A stretch of 64,000 nucleotides of DNA from Bacillota bacterium (lineage in GTDB: Bacteria; Bacillota; Clostridia; Christensenellales; CAG-138). Numbering within the stretch: position 1 is the first letter of the stretch; each line of letters opens with the position of its first letter. The notes beneath the pieces are model-generated. The model saw only the letters and a list, made by a program, of their open reading frames with translations, made no database searches and was not told the DNA's origin. Below are positions 35,177 through 44,612 of this stretch, one piece after another. The translations under genes were made by a program, and so were the position numbers. The stretch is taken from NCBI GenBank assembly GCA_023409435.1, contig JAEYHP010000087.1, positions 34,952 through 98,951 on the forward strand, written 5' to 3'.

Positions 35177-37254
35177 TATTTTTGTTCCTTTCCTGTCATC
35201 ATAAAATATTCGCCTTGGAAAGCGGCCAAAAGCCGCTCAAGCGCAGCATAGGATGTTTGCCTGTCGCCGTACTGGAACGCAGGGGAGAGCCATTCCTCGT
35301 TGAGGATTCCTTGGCTGATCGCCCCCATCACGGCGATGCCCTCGCTGGGGCACTGCATCGGCGCGAGCATGACGAGTATGACGTTTACATGCAGCGGCTT
35401 GCCTTCGCAGCTCAATAAATCCTGCGCCGTGTTGCGCAATATGCCAAACCGAAGCTCCGTAACGCCTGCGGTGCGCGCGTGCAGCAGCATGCAGCCCGAA
35501 GCGTAGTCGATTGTGCTTCCGTATTTTTCCCGCTCCAGCAGCGCCTGCTTAATACGTTCCTGTTCCTCCTGTGTGCCGCCGATCTCTTGGGCCGCAAATG
35601 CGATCAGTTCCTGTACGCGGGTAAACGTCAGGCCGTCGATCAGAAAGAAATGATCGAGCACCTGCAAAATCCCGTCGATCAGGCGCTTGACGCCGGAAAG
35701 GCGTTCCTTGATGTTGGCTGCGTTCTTCCCCCAAGGCGTCTGCCCGCGGGAGACGGTTTTGAGGTAAGCCCGCAGCCGGTCCTTGTCGCCTTCCAGCAGA
35801 AACGGGGAAACGGTCAGGAACGCCGTTTTCAGCCCCGCAATGGGTACGGTGGATATCACGATGTCCACGCCGCGCTCCAATAAAAGCGCCTCGCTGATGT
35901 TGGTGGTGGCTAAAATATCCGTCACCAGCAGCTCCGGGAACTCTCTTCCCAGCAATGTGGCTAAAAACTGTGCGGAAACCATGCCCGCAGGGCAGCACAC
36001 AACCGTTCGGAAGACGCGGTTGCGCTTGAGGTTTTTATCTTCCAGCGCCACGCCAAGGTGCATGGCGATATAGGCGATCTCTTCTTCCGGCACCGGAACC
36101 TGAAGCTCGCGCCCCAAAGGCTCCGTACAGGTTTTCGCCAGCGCGTACAGGTGCGGGTAATGGTCTTTTACGGAGTGCAGCAGCGGGTTCCGTATTTCCA
36201 AATTCAGCCGCAGCCGGTTGATGGCGGGAATCAGATGGTCGCACAGGCCGCGGTAAAACGTGGTGTTGCCTTCGAGCAAATATCCGGTTTCGCTTTCCGC
36301 AATGCGGATGACCTCTTTGATAAGCGCCTGCGTCTGTTCGTCCGTATGTTCCGGGTACGTGATGCGCCCGTGGCTTTGCTGCAGCTGCAGCATCAGGTAA
36401 TCCATTTCGTTCTCGGACAGGGGAATGCCTGAAGCGCGTTCCAGGCGGCCAAGCAGGGAAAGGATTACGGGGTATTCCGCCGTCCGGATCCAATCCCCCA
36501 TGCGCTCCCTGGAGGCTTTTACGGTATGGCCTTCGCGCACGCGCTTTAGCATGCAGAACACGGTGATGAGGAATTCGCTGTAATCCTTATCCGCTTGCAG
36601 GATCCCCCTAAGGTGCTTTTCCTGTCCCGCCTGCTCCGCCGTAAGCCAAAGAAGCTCTGCGTCCAAAAACCCCATGATATCCTGCGCGGCCATGCCGTTT
36701 AATACGTCGCGGTCACTTAGCATGGCGATCACTTCCTGCCAGGGAACCGCGTCATGGAAAAGGTTCAGTATGCCGCGCCGCAAATGCCATTCGTCCGCTG
36801 TAAGGTACACGCCCACGCCCGGCTTTCTTACGAGCGAGATGCGGTTGTGAGAAAGCCACGGCTCGCATTTGTCAAGGTCCGCGCTTACGGTGGCGTCCGT
36901 TACGCCCAATGTGCTGGTAAACGCCAGCATTTTGACGGGCTCTGCGGCATGCAAAAGTGTGGAAAGTATAAACTGCCGCCGCTCCTCTTTAGAGCAAAGC
37001 AGCAGTTTTGTTCTGGCATTCACGGCGCGCTGCAGCTGCACCCTTTGTTGTTCCGGGCAATTTAGCCGCACACCCTGGCTGGATTTGCGCTCCACCTCTG
37101 CGCCGTATGCGCGCAGTTCGTATTTCAGCGCGCCCAATTCACGCATCACCGTGCGCCCGCTGATTTGCAGCGCCGCGGCGATTTCAGATACCGGCACAAA
37201 TTCGCTTTTCTCAAGCAGCGTGCTTACGATCTGCTTCTGTCGCGAAGTGAGCAT
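35176..37254 (-). CDS. mtlR: PTS-regulated transcription activator, MtlR type
   Basis: A 692-residue multidomain regulator: an N-terminal HTH (SEIAAALQISGRTVMREL), a second winged HTH region, two PRDs (about 180-400; for example HGRITYP and YIAMHLGVAL), an EIIB-Gat-like domain with CCPAGMVSAQFLA near 425, and a C-terminal EIIA-like domain. PTS phosphorylation of the PRDs and the EIIB-like cysteine tunes activity. I start it at the Met after AAGGAAG. The EIIA-like segment has no obvious phospho-histidine motif by eye. Confidence 0.9.
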   Translation of the reverse strand: MLTSRQKQIVSTLLEKSEFVPVSEIAAALQISGRTVMRELGALKYELRAYGAEVERKSSQGVRLNCPEQQRVQLQRAVNARTKLLLCSKEERRQFILSTLLHAAEPVKMLAFTSTLGVTDATVSADLDKCEPWLSHNRISLVRKPGVGVYLTADEWHLRRGILNLFHDAVPWQEVIAMLSDRDVLNGMAAQDIMGFLDAELLWLTAEQAGQEKHLRGILQADKDYSEFLITVFCMLKRVREGHTVKASRERMGDWIRTAEYPVILSLLGRLERASGIPLSENEMDYLMLQLQQSHGRITYPEHTDEQTQALIKEVIRIAESETGYLLEGNTTFYRGLCDHLIPAINRLRLNLEIRNPLLHSVKDHYPHLYALAKTCTEPLGRELQVPVPEEEIAYIAMHLGVALEDKNLKRNRVFRTVVCCPAGMVSAQFLATLLGREFPELLVTDILATTNISEALLLERGVDIVISTVPIAGLKTAFLTVSPFLLEGDKDRLRAYLKTVSRGQTPWGKNAANIKERLSGVKRLIDGILQVLDHFFLIDGLTFTRVQELIAFAAQEIGGTQEEQERIKQALLEREKYGSTIDYASGCMLLHARTAGVTELRFGILRNTAQDLLSCEGKPLHVNVILVMLAPMQCPSEGIAVMGAISQGILNEEWLSPAFQYGDRQTSYAALERLLAAFQGEYFMMTGKEQK

Positions 37255-37327
37255 GCGTTCTTCCTTCCATATAAGGCTATTTTGGGCGGACAGGAGCATT
37301 GCTCCTGCCCGCCCGGCTAAGGGGGTG

Positions 37328-38725
37328 TTATTGGGCCTTTAGCTCTGCAATTAGTTTGTCGTATTCCGTCGCGTTCATAAAATTGTTGATGGGATAGAGT
37401 TTCGCCTGCGGCGCTTTTTCACGCGCGCGGTCGCTCAGAGTGGCCTGCGTAACCACGACGGTGGCCTCCTTGGGAATATCCTCGATGGCGTAGTGCTTTA
37501 CGGGCATATCGATGCCTGCATCCCTGAGCTTTTTCTTCAGAGTCGTAGCACCCATCGCGCTCGAGCCCATGCCCGCGTCGCACGCGAATGCGATCAGGCC
37601 AGAAACGGTGCGCAGCGTTGCGGGGGTAATGCCCTTGCTTTGGGCCTTCAGGACCTTCATTTGTTCGGTCGCGGCCTCCAGGTCCACGTCATCGCCCTTT
37701 TGCTTCCGCACGAAGGGGATTGCGACAAGCATGGCTACCCCCGCGGAAACGAGCACGCCCAGCAGCACCTTAAGCAGATCGGGCAGGGGCGACATGACGA
37801 TGACCATGATGATGCTGCCCGGCGCCGGAGGTCCATTCAGACCGGCGTTAAGCAGAGAGAACACCGCAAGGCCGGATGCGCCGCCCGCGATGGCGGAAAG
37901 CAGCAGCGCCGGGTTTGCGAGGATGTACGGGAAATAGATCTCGTGGATGCCGCCCAGGAAATGAATGATGATTGAGCCGGGGGCGGAAGCCTTCACGTTG
38001 CCCTTACCGAACAGCCAGCACGCTAAAAGTACGCCGAGGCCCGGGCCGGGGTTGGCTTCCACCAGGTACATGATGGATTTGCCGAATTCCTTTACCTGCT
38101 CCGCACCGATCGGCCCCATAATACCATGGTTGATGGCGTTGTTCAAGAACAGCACCTTTGCGGGCTCCACAAAGAGGGAGATACCGGGCAGCACGTGGAT
38201 GTTGTTGATGAACGTCGCGCCTGCCGTCAGGACTGCGGTGATGGCCTGTATGATCGGCCCGATGACCAAGTAACCTAAAAGCGCCAGCAGCATGGCGAGA
38301 ATGCCCAGGCCGAAGTTGTCGACGAGCATTTCAAAGCCTGCGCGGATCTTCCCCTCAACCGCGCGGTCAAACGTCTTCATGACCCAGCCTGCCAGAGGGC
38401 CTATGAGCATGGCGCCCATGATCATGGTGACCTCGGTGCCGATGATGACGCCCATCGTCGCAACTGCGCCCGCTATGCCGCCGCGCAGACCGCCCACTAT
38501 TTTACCGCCCGTGAAGCCGACGAGTATGGGCAACAGGAAGCGGAGGATCGGTCCTACCATACTGGCAAACCCTTCATGAGGGAACAAGCCGGCCGGGATG
38601 AAAAGTGATGTGAGAAAGCCCCACGCGATAAATGCGCCGATGTTCGGCATAATCATGCCGCTCATGAACCGGCCGATTTTTTGTACGGTCTGCCTGCCGC
38701 TTTTGGTTTTGACTGCAGTTTCCAT
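37328..38725 (-). CDS. mtlA: PTS EIICB component, mannitol type
   Basis: A 465-residue permease. The EIIC domain (about 20-340) has the mannitol-family GRFMSGMIMPNIGAFIAWG start, NNAINHGIMGPIG, and GGIHEIYFPYIL with the substrate-binding HEI. The EIIB domain (about 370-465) has the phosphorylated cysteine in ACDAGMGSSAMGA. The start follows GGAGGGG. By family it transports and phosphorylates mannitol, but the operon lacks mtlD and carries a PfkB kinase instead, so the true substrate is uncertain. Confidence 0.92.
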   Translation of the reverse strand: METAVKTKSGRQTVQKIGRFMSGMIMPNIGAFIAWGFLTSLFIPAGLFPHEGFASMVGPILRFLLPILVGFTGGKIVGGLRGGIAGAVATMGVIIGTEVTMIMGAMLIGPLAGWVMKTFDRAVEGKIRAGFEMLVDNFGLGILAMLLALLGYLVIGPIIQAITAVLTAGATFINNIHVLPGISLFVEPAKVLFLNNAINHGIMGPIGAEQVKEFGKSIMYLVEANPGPGLGVLLACWLFGKGNVKASAPGSIIIHFLGGIHEIYFPYILANPALLLSAIAGGASGLAVFSLLNAGLNGPPAPGSIIMVIVMSPLPDLLKVLLGVLVSAGVAMLVAIPFVRKQKGDDVDLEAATEQMKVLKAQSKGITPATLRTVSGLIAFACDAGMGSSAMGATTLKKKLRDAGIDMPVKHYAIEDIPKEATVVVTQATLSDRAREKAPQAKLYPINNFMNATEYDKLIAELKAQ

Positions 38726-38989
38726 GCATACCCCTCCATATTCTTTTTTTGGGATTGAAACGGATTGCTCAAAGTGAAATTGTTGCCGGCAAACGATGAA
38801 AAGGATGAGCCCCGGGTGCCTGAAGAGTGCTCTTCATTGCGCATGGCACCGTGGATACGGGGTCCTTCGGGGATATTGGTATACTGTAATTTTCATGCAT
38901 ACAGCCCGATATTACAAGGGAGAACATCCTCCCATTTTGTCAGATATGGTTCATGACAAGAATTGGCCGCTTCGCACGCTCCGTTCCAC
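38726..38989. promoter_or_regulatory. Leader and upstream region of the PTS operon
   Basis: No gene is seen here. The leader contains GGTGCC / GGCACC arms (around 38817-38852) enclosing TGAAGAG-TG-CTCTTCA (38821-38836). A TATAC sequence on the minus strand near 38880 may be part of the promoter. These structures are candidate control elements for MtlR or for RNA-based regulation. Confidence 0.4.
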
Positions 38990-39016
38990 AAAAAGGGCTC
39001 CCGAAAACGGGAGCCC
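38990..39016 (-). terminator. Terminator after the two-component operon
   Basis: Perfect 9-bp stem GGGCTCCCG-AAAA-CGGGAGCCC followed by TTTTT on the minus strand, 22 bases past the stop at 39039. Confidence 0.9.
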
Positions 39017-39038
39017 CAAGACGACGCACAGCGGGTTT

Positions 39039-40442
39039 TTAATGTGAGTATCCTTTGTCATATATGCCCCACATTCTGGTGGGGATACGGGAGATCTTGT
39101 TGATGTCCGCCTCGTAGAACCGGTCGTCCGCCAGAAAGAGCTTTACTGTAACGTCACTGCTGCTCTCTATGGAAAGCTCCGTGCGTACAATGGGGCTCCT
39201 GTCGCCATAGGAGGAGTTTTCGTAATAATAAAGCGCAATTTCCTCATATGTGATTGTCTCCAGACCCTTGGGCTTTGCGAGATCATTTGCATTGGGGGGA
39301 AATCCGAACCCGTATATTAGCATAAATCCGGTGATCTCTCCGGTATATGGATCAAAGTCCCCGGAAAAGAAAAGATCGGAGTCCTCCGGCAGCGTGCCAT
39401 AAAGCGCAAAAGGCGTATGCGAAAAGTAGAATCCAAACTTTGTTACGACCACTGCGCAGGATTCCGGCAAATAACCAAACATATCGTATAGTATGCGCAT
39501 GGAGTCTTCCGCCATCTTCTGTGCGCTGATCGCAACTTTTTGCCCTTTTGCATTGGTAAAGGAAAGGTCGGCGGGGGAGAAGGCCACGCCATCCTCCGAA
39601 TAGAAGGCAAATGTCGGGCAGACAAAGCCTTCGCGCCGCATCTTTGGCAGCTTACCTTCCCCTGCGGGTTCTTCCGTCATGGTAGAATTGGTACCGTCCT
39701 GCGAAGCGTACGTGCCCTGCATCCAGCTTGCGGGATAATGCCGGTATGGATACACGGAAACGTCTATCTGGTATTCACTCAACCGCACGGCAATGACAAG
39801 TTCCTCTTTCACGCACAAAAACTCTTTTACAGAGTGGTATCCGTCCTCCCGTGCGGAAAGCGGCGAGGGAGTCTGCAGGCCAAGATACTTTGCAAATGCA
39901 TCCGCCAACTGGCGGACGCTGGCTTTTTGGCGCAGGCTTGGGGCATACCGTTGCGATACGGAAAGTATGGTACCCTCAAACGCTTCGGAAGTAATATCAA
40001 TATATCCCTGTCCAGATCGCAGGGAAAACCTGTTATAATCCGCGCGAATATTCGTGTTTTTCGCGTAGCAAACAGCAAATTCAATCGGCTGTTGCGGGTC
40101 CATATTTTCGTCTAAAAGAAACCCCTCGCCGCGTAACTCCTCGAGCTCCTGTATCATCCCTGGCCGGCTGTCGTATTCCTTAAATGAAGGCGCAAGGTAG
40201 TCGGTCCTAAGGGCGGAGGCGTCGTTTCTCTCCCCCAGATATAAAAGATCCAGCGCGGTATTGAGCGGGGCTGCGCCGAGCGTATACGTCTTAGGAAGGG
40301 ACGCCGCGGGGATCACCGTAACGTCCTTTGTAACGGCCCGCTTCTCACCTTCCACCAGCACCCTAGGCAGCAACAGGCCAATGCCAAGCGTGCCAACCAG
40401 GAGCACGCCAAAAAGCAAGTAGAAAAGCGCCCTACGCTTCAT
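39039..40442 (-). CDS. Membrane-anchored protein co-transcribed with a two-component system
   Basis: A 467-residue protein with one N-terminal membrane segment (residues about 6-26) and a large external domain with no motif I recognise. The external part contains several strand-rich stretches. The frame is open for 63 more codons, but I start it at MKRRALFYLLF: GGAGGAGG precedes it and the start overlaps the kinase gene by 11 bases. Position after a response regulator and kinase suggests it senses or modulates with the kinase, or is a target of the system. This is inference from context. Confidence 0.75.
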   Translation of the reverse strand: MKRRALFYLLFGVLLVGTLGIGLLLPRVLVEGEKRAVTKDVTVIPAASLPKTYTLGAAPLNTALDLLYLGERNDASALRTDYLAPSFKEYDSRPGMIQELEELRGEGFLLDENMDPQQPIEFAVCYAKNTNIRADYNRFSLRSGQGYIDITSEAFEGTILSVSQRYAPSLRQKASVRQLADAFAKYLGLQTPSPLSAREDGYHSVKEFLCVKEELVIAVRLSEYQIDVSVYPYRHYPASWMQGTYASQDGTNSTMTEEPAGEGKLPKMRREGFVCPTFAFYSEDGVAFSPADLSFTNAKGQKVAISAQKMAEDSMRILYDMFGYLPESCAVVVTKFGFYFSHTPFALYGTLPEDSDLFFSGDFDPYTGEITGFMLIYGFGFPPNANDLAKPKGLETITYEEIALYYYENSSYGDRSPIVRTELSIESSSDVTVKLFLADDRFYEADINKISRIPTRMWGIYDKGYSH

Positions 40443-41835
40443 ATGCTTCCTCCTCCCCATAGGGCAGCAGGAAAGAAACCGACGTTCCACTGCCCGGCTC
40501 GCTTTCAAAGGCAAGTTTTGTCTGATGGAGCTTTGCGATGGATGCGCACAGCGCAAGGCCGAGGCCCGCGCCGTTTTGCTTGCGGGCGCGGGATTTGTCC
40601 ACCATGTAGAATGCCTCCGTGATCCTGCCAAGCTCTTCTTTTGGAATGCCCCTGCCGCTGTCCGTTACCGCAATGCGGTAGCCGGATTGTTCCAAAGCGC
40701 CCGTTACGCGCACACTTTGCCCCCGCTCGCTCGCTTTTGCGGCGTTTTCCACAAGGTTGATGAGCATGGTCTCCAGCAGATCCGGCTCCGCCATGACGCA
40801 GGCCTGCGCAAAGGAAAGAGAAAGCGTTACGCCGTATTTTTCAAAAATCGCCGCGCAAACTGCGTCCTCCAGGTGCAAAAAGACGTCCTCCGCCTGCACG
40901 GCGTACCGCTCAAACTCCTGCCGGTTGAGTACCATCAGCTCCAGCAGCTTGAACGAAAGCCGCTCCAGACGCCGCCCTTCCGTAAAGATATAATTGGCGG
41001 AATGGAAATGTTTTTCTTCCTCCATGTCCTGGGAACGCAGCATATCCGCGTATCCGATAATAGAGGTGAGCGGCGTTTTCAATTCATGCGCAAAGCTCGC
41101 CACAAAATCTTCCCGTTGGCGCGCCTGCTCCTCCAACTGGTGCATATGCCCCTGCAGCGCGTCCGCCATACGGTTGAAATCCTCCGCCAGGGCGCCGATT
41201 TCATCCCGGCCCCTGATTGCGGAACGCTTTTCATAATTCCCCAGGGCGAATTCCCGTGTTGCGGCAGAAAGAACGCGCACCGGCTTTGTAAGGATGTTGC
41301 TTAACAGCAGCAGCAGCGCGCCGACAACGCCCAAGGTACCGAGCATTGTCCCCATATTTGCGCTGAGCATCTCATCCGCAAGATGAAACGGCGCGCTGAT
41401 ATCCTGTTCCCAATATAAAACGCCCGCGCTTACGCCAAGCTGCACGGGGGTGCTGCACAAAAGCATATATGCTTCCTCCCGCTGTACGATGCGGTAGGTG
41501 GTCCCTTCGCGCGCGGTATCAAGCAGCGGGTTTTCGGCAAGCGTCTCCGGGTAGATCTGATGCCCGTCGCTTGCATATAGCCTGGCCGAAGCAAACTCGC
41601 CTGTGCCGGCATCCTTCATAACGGAGACAAGCATGGCTTCCTCGCTGAAAAAGCCGTATTCCTCAGCGAGCGATGAGACCACTGCAGCGAGCAGCGCCAT
41701 TTTGTCCAATCCCCTTGTCTTTTCCTGCGCGAGCGCAGTCTCAAACGCGGCGGAGGTCAGCGCGTATCCCCACGCGGAAAATGCCGCGATGATTACGAGC
41801 ATGGCGCTGAAGAATACCTTCCACGCGAATTTCAT
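40432..41835 (-). CDS. Sensor histidine kinase
   Basis: A 467-residue kinase: membrane segments at about 8-28 and 164-185 flank an external sensor of roughly 135 residues; then HAMP, a HisKA domain with the phosphoacceptor in ASFAHELKTPLTSIIGYADML and a HATPase domain with LINLVENAAKAS, DSGRGIPKEEL and GAGLGLALC. The partner regulator is upstream with a 4-base overlap. The signal is unknown; the external domain has no clear Cache or other motif by eye. Confidence 0.93.
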   Translation of the reverse strand: MKFAWKVFFSAMLVIIAAFSAWGYALTSAAFETALAQEKTRGLDKMALLAAVVSSLAEEYGFFSEEAMLVSVMKDAGTGEFASARLYASDGHQIYPETLAENPLLDTAREGTTYRIVQREEAYMLLCSTPVQLGVSAGVLYWEQDISAPFHLADEMLSANMGTMLGTLGVVGALLLLLSNILTKPVRVLSAATREFALGNYEKRSAIRGRDEIGALAEDFNRMADALQGHMHQLEEQARQREDFVASFAHELKTPLTSIIGYADMLRSQDMEEEKHFHSANYIFTEGRRLERLSFKLLELMVLNRQEFERYAVQAEDVFLHLEDAVCAAIFEKYGVTLSLSFAQACVMAEPDLLETMLINLVENAAKASERGQSVRVTGALEQSGYRIAVTDSGRGIPKEELGRITEAFYMVDKSRARKQNGAGLGLALCASIAKLHQTKLAFESEPGSGTSVSFLLPYGEEEAYEA

Positions 41836-42491
41836 GCGCGCGCCTCCAGCCGGTACCCTACCTTATAGACGGTTTTGAGCTTGTCCTCCCAGCCGAGTTT
41901 TTTGCGCAGGCGCTGCACATGCAGGTCCACCGTGCGGCTGTCTCCCAAAAAGCTCATGTCCCACACGCGTTCGAATATCACATCCCGAAAAAGCGCGATG
42001 TTCTTGTTCTGCAAAAACAAAAGCAGCAGGTCGTACTCCTTGGGGGTAAGCTCCAAAGGCTCTCCCGCGCGCAGCACCACGTGGGATTGGGGATAAATTT
42101 CGATCTCCTCAAAGCGGATGATTTCGTCCGCCTTATGATGGCGGCGCATCACCGTATCCACCCTTGCAAGAAGCTCCGCCACCGCAAAGGGCTTGAGAAT
42201 ATAATCCTCCGCGCCCAATCTGAGGCCCCTTACACGGTCCTGCACATCCGTCTTTGCCGTAAGGAATATGACGGGAACGCCCGTGGGCGCAATGTACTCC
42301 ATCAGCGAAAAACCGTCCACTTCGGGCAGCATGACGTCGAGCAACACAAGATCATACCGGTTCTGCTCGATAAGATCCGCCGCTGCTCTACCGTTATATG
42401 CGCACACGCAGGCATAGCCGCTGCTTGTCAGGTTCATTTGGATGAGTTCGGAAATGGGCTGCTCGTCCTCCACGATGAGTATGGTATACAT
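41832..42491 (-). CDS. OmpR-family response regulator
   Basis: A 219-residue regulator. The receiver domain has VEDEQP, the phosphorylated aspartate in LVLLDVMLPEVDG, and FLTAKTD; the C-terminal winged helix contains LTPKEYDLLLLFL and SRTVDLHVQRLRKKLG. It acts with the adjacent kinase. It is the first gene of a three-gene operon; a GGGGGAG site precedes the start. Confidence 0.95.
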   Translation of the reverse strand: MYTILIVEDEQPISELIQMNLTSSGYACVCAYNGRAAADLIEQNRYDLVLLDVMLPEVDGFSLMEYIAPTGVPVIFLTAKTDVQDRVRGLRLGAEDYILKPFAVAELLARVDTVMRRHHKADEIIRFEEIEIYPQSHVVLRAGEPLELTPKEYDLLLLFLQNKNIALFRDVIFERVWDMSFLGDSRTVDLHVQRLRKKLGWEDKLKTVYKVGYRLEARA

Positions 42492-42575
42492 CGCGGCTCC
42501 CCCTTTTGATTGTTGCTCAATATCATAACGAATGGCTGTATCTGAATTGTATCAGAAAAGTAAGGTTTACAAAAT

Positions 42576-42609
42576 ATGAAAGGCGGAAGCCGAATCATTG
42601 GCTTCCGCC
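42576..42609 (-). terminator. Terminator of the formate-tetrahydrofolate ligase gene
   Basis: Perfect 10-bp stem GGCGGAAGCC / GGCTTCCGCC with an 8-base loop; on the minus strand TTTCATATTTT follows. Confidence 0.8.
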
Positions 42610-42638
42610 TCGGTATTCAGTTACGAATCGGCCTGGAA

Positions 42639-44309
42639 CTAAAACAACCCCGTGATTTTCCCGGTTTCGTCCACGTCGATGTTTTTCGCAGCGGGAACTT
42701 TGGGAAGCCCGGGCATCGTCATGATGTCGCCGGTGAGCGCGACAATAAAGCCCGCGCCTGCGCTTACCTTCAGGTTGCGCACGGTAACGGTAAAGCCCTC
42801 GGGCGCGCCCAGAAGCATGGGGTTGTCCGAAAAGCTGTACTGCGTCTTCGCCATGCACACGGGCAGATGATTGAGGCCAAGGTCATTTAACTGCGCCGCC
42901 TGCTTGTTTGCGCCGGGTAAAAATTCCACGCGCGCGCCGTGGTAAACTTTTTTTACGATCGCGTTGATCTTTTCTTCAATAGAAAGCCCTGCGTCATAGC
43001 AATAGCGGAACGTGCTCTGCTGCTCGCACAGTTTGACGACTTCTTCCGCCAGCGCCATACCGCCCTCGCCGCCCTTTGCCCAAACCTCGGACAATACGGC
43101 GTTGATGCCCAACGCCCGGCACTGCTCCTGTAAGAGCGCGATTTCCGCCTCCGTATCGGTGGGGAACCGGTTGAGCGCCACCACGCAGCCTAAGCCAAAC
43201 ACTTCCCGGATGTTCTGTACATGCCGCAGCAAATTGGGAAGCCCGGCCTGAAGCGCCGCCAAATTTTCCTGCTGCAGTGTTCCTTTTGGCGCGCCGCCAT
43301 GGTGCTTGAGCGCGCGTATGGTGGCGACGACCACGACGGCGGAAGGAACTAGCCCCGCAAGGCGGCACTTGATGTCAAAGAATTTTTCCGCGCCCAGGTC
43401 CGCGCCGAAGCCCGCCTCGGTAATGGCGTAATCCGAAAGCTTGAGCGCCATTTTGGTGGCAACAACGGAATTGCACCCGTGCGCGATGTTCGCGAACGGC
43501 CCGCCGTGAATCAGAGCGGGCGTGCCTTCGAGCGTCTGCACGAGGTTGGGCATAAGCGCATCGCGCAAAAGCGCCGCCATCGCGCCCTGCGCGTGGAGGT
43601 CGCCCGCGGTGACAGGCCGGTTTTCATAGGTATAGCCCACGATGATGCGCCCGAGCTTTTCTTTGAGCATGGAAACGCTCTCAGAAAGGCAAAGCACCGC
43701 CATGACCTCGGATGCGGCGGTAATATCAAACCCGTCCTCGCGTGGCATGCCCGCAACCGTGCCCCCCAGGCCGCAGACGATGCTACGAAGCTGCCTGTCG
43801 TTCATATCCATGCAGCGCCGCCAGGTGATGCGGCGGGGGTCTATTTTGAGGGCGTTGCCCTGGTAAATGTGGTTGTCGATCATCGCGGCCAGAAGGTTGT
43901 TGGCGGCCCCTATGGCGTGCAGATCCCCCGTAAAGTGCAGGTTGATGTCCTCCATGGGCACCACCTGCGCGTAGCCGCCGCCCGCAGCGCCGCCCTTCAT
44001 GCCGAACACCGGCCCAAGCGACGGCTCCCGCAGCGCCACGCAGGCCCGCTTGCCCAATTTCGTCAGGCCGTCCGCCAGACCCACGGTGGTGGTTGTCTTT
44101 CCTTCTCCGGCCGGGGTGGGGGTGATGGCGGTGACGAGTACGAGCTTGCCGTTTGTGCGCGCTTCCTGCATCAGGTCAAGGGAAACCTTCGCCTTGCTTT
44201 TTCCGTAAGGGGTCAGGTATTCCGGCGCGATTTGCGCGCGCTCCGCGATCTTCTCAATGGGCTGAAGCTTTGCGTTCTGGGCGATTTCAATATCTGATGG
44301 GATATGCAT
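42639..44309 (-). CDS. fhs: Formate-tetrahydrofolate ligase
   Basis: A 556-residue enzyme with the phosphate-binding loop [47 protein letters not shown], and PPGVG-like family stretches. It makes 10-formyl-tetrahydrofolate from formate, ATP and tetrahydrofolate, for purine synthesis or acetogenic-type one-carbon flow. No other Wood-Ljungdahl gene is nearby. It is a single-gene unit; I found no tetrahydrofolate riboswitch upstream. Confidence 0.97.
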   Translation of the reverse strand: MHIPSDIEIAQNAKLQPIEKIAERAQIAPEYLTPYGKSKAKVSLDLMQEARTNGKLVLVTAITPTPAGEGKTTTTVGLADGLTKLGKRACVALREPSLGPVFGMKGGAAGGGYAQVVPMEDINLHFTGDLHAIGAANNLLAAMIDNHIYQGNALKIDPRRITWRRCMDMNDRQLRSIVCGLGGTVAGMPREDGFDITAASEVMAVLCLSESVSMLKEKLGRIIVGYTYENRPVTAGDLHAQGAMAALLRDALMPNLVQTLEGTPALIHGGPFANIAHGCNSVVATKMALKLSDYAITEAGFGADLGAEKFFDIKCRLAGLVPSAVVVVATIRALKHHGGAPKGTLQQENLAALQAGLPNLLRHVQNIREVFGLGCVVALNRFPTDTEAEIALLQEQCRALGINAVLSEVWAKGGEGGMALAEEVVKLCEQQSTFRYCYDAGLSIEEKINAIVKKVYHGARVEFLPGANKQAAQLNDLGLNHLPVCMAKTQYSFSDNPMLLGAPEGFTVTVRNLKVSAGAGFIVALTGDIMTMPGLPKVPAAKNIDVDETGKITGLF

Positions 44310-44612
44310 TCTTATTCTTTTCCGCCTTTTCTTCCTGCCCGGTATGTACTCAATTGCACCGGGATTTTATTTTCATCATATATGGTGAACCAAAAAAGGT
44401 GCCTGATACTAAAATAATATAAATTTCGACTGCTGTACAGCCTGTTAAGACACGCAGCCGTTTATGCGGAACGAATATATGATCTGCAATACCATCCGCA
44501 ATTTACAGGTATATGTTACCATGATGTAAACTGTTTGCGCCCCAGGGTGCAAAAACCGGGGTGGATGCAGTATAATAAACTGGTCCGACTTTCAATATTC
44601 AGGAGGTGCCCT
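44310..44612. other. Divergent intergenic region between fhs and dapF
   Basis: No gene is seen. It is AT-rich and carries promoters for both sides: a TATAAT at 44571-44576 upstream of dapF, and TATATTATT-type sequences near 44411 on the minus strand toward fhs. No clear operators or terminators were found. Confidence 0.5.

Noticed and set aside
44310..44480. Tetrahydrofolate riboswitch upstream of fhs
   Set aside because: No matching conserved core was seen; the region is AT-rich with only weak hairpins.
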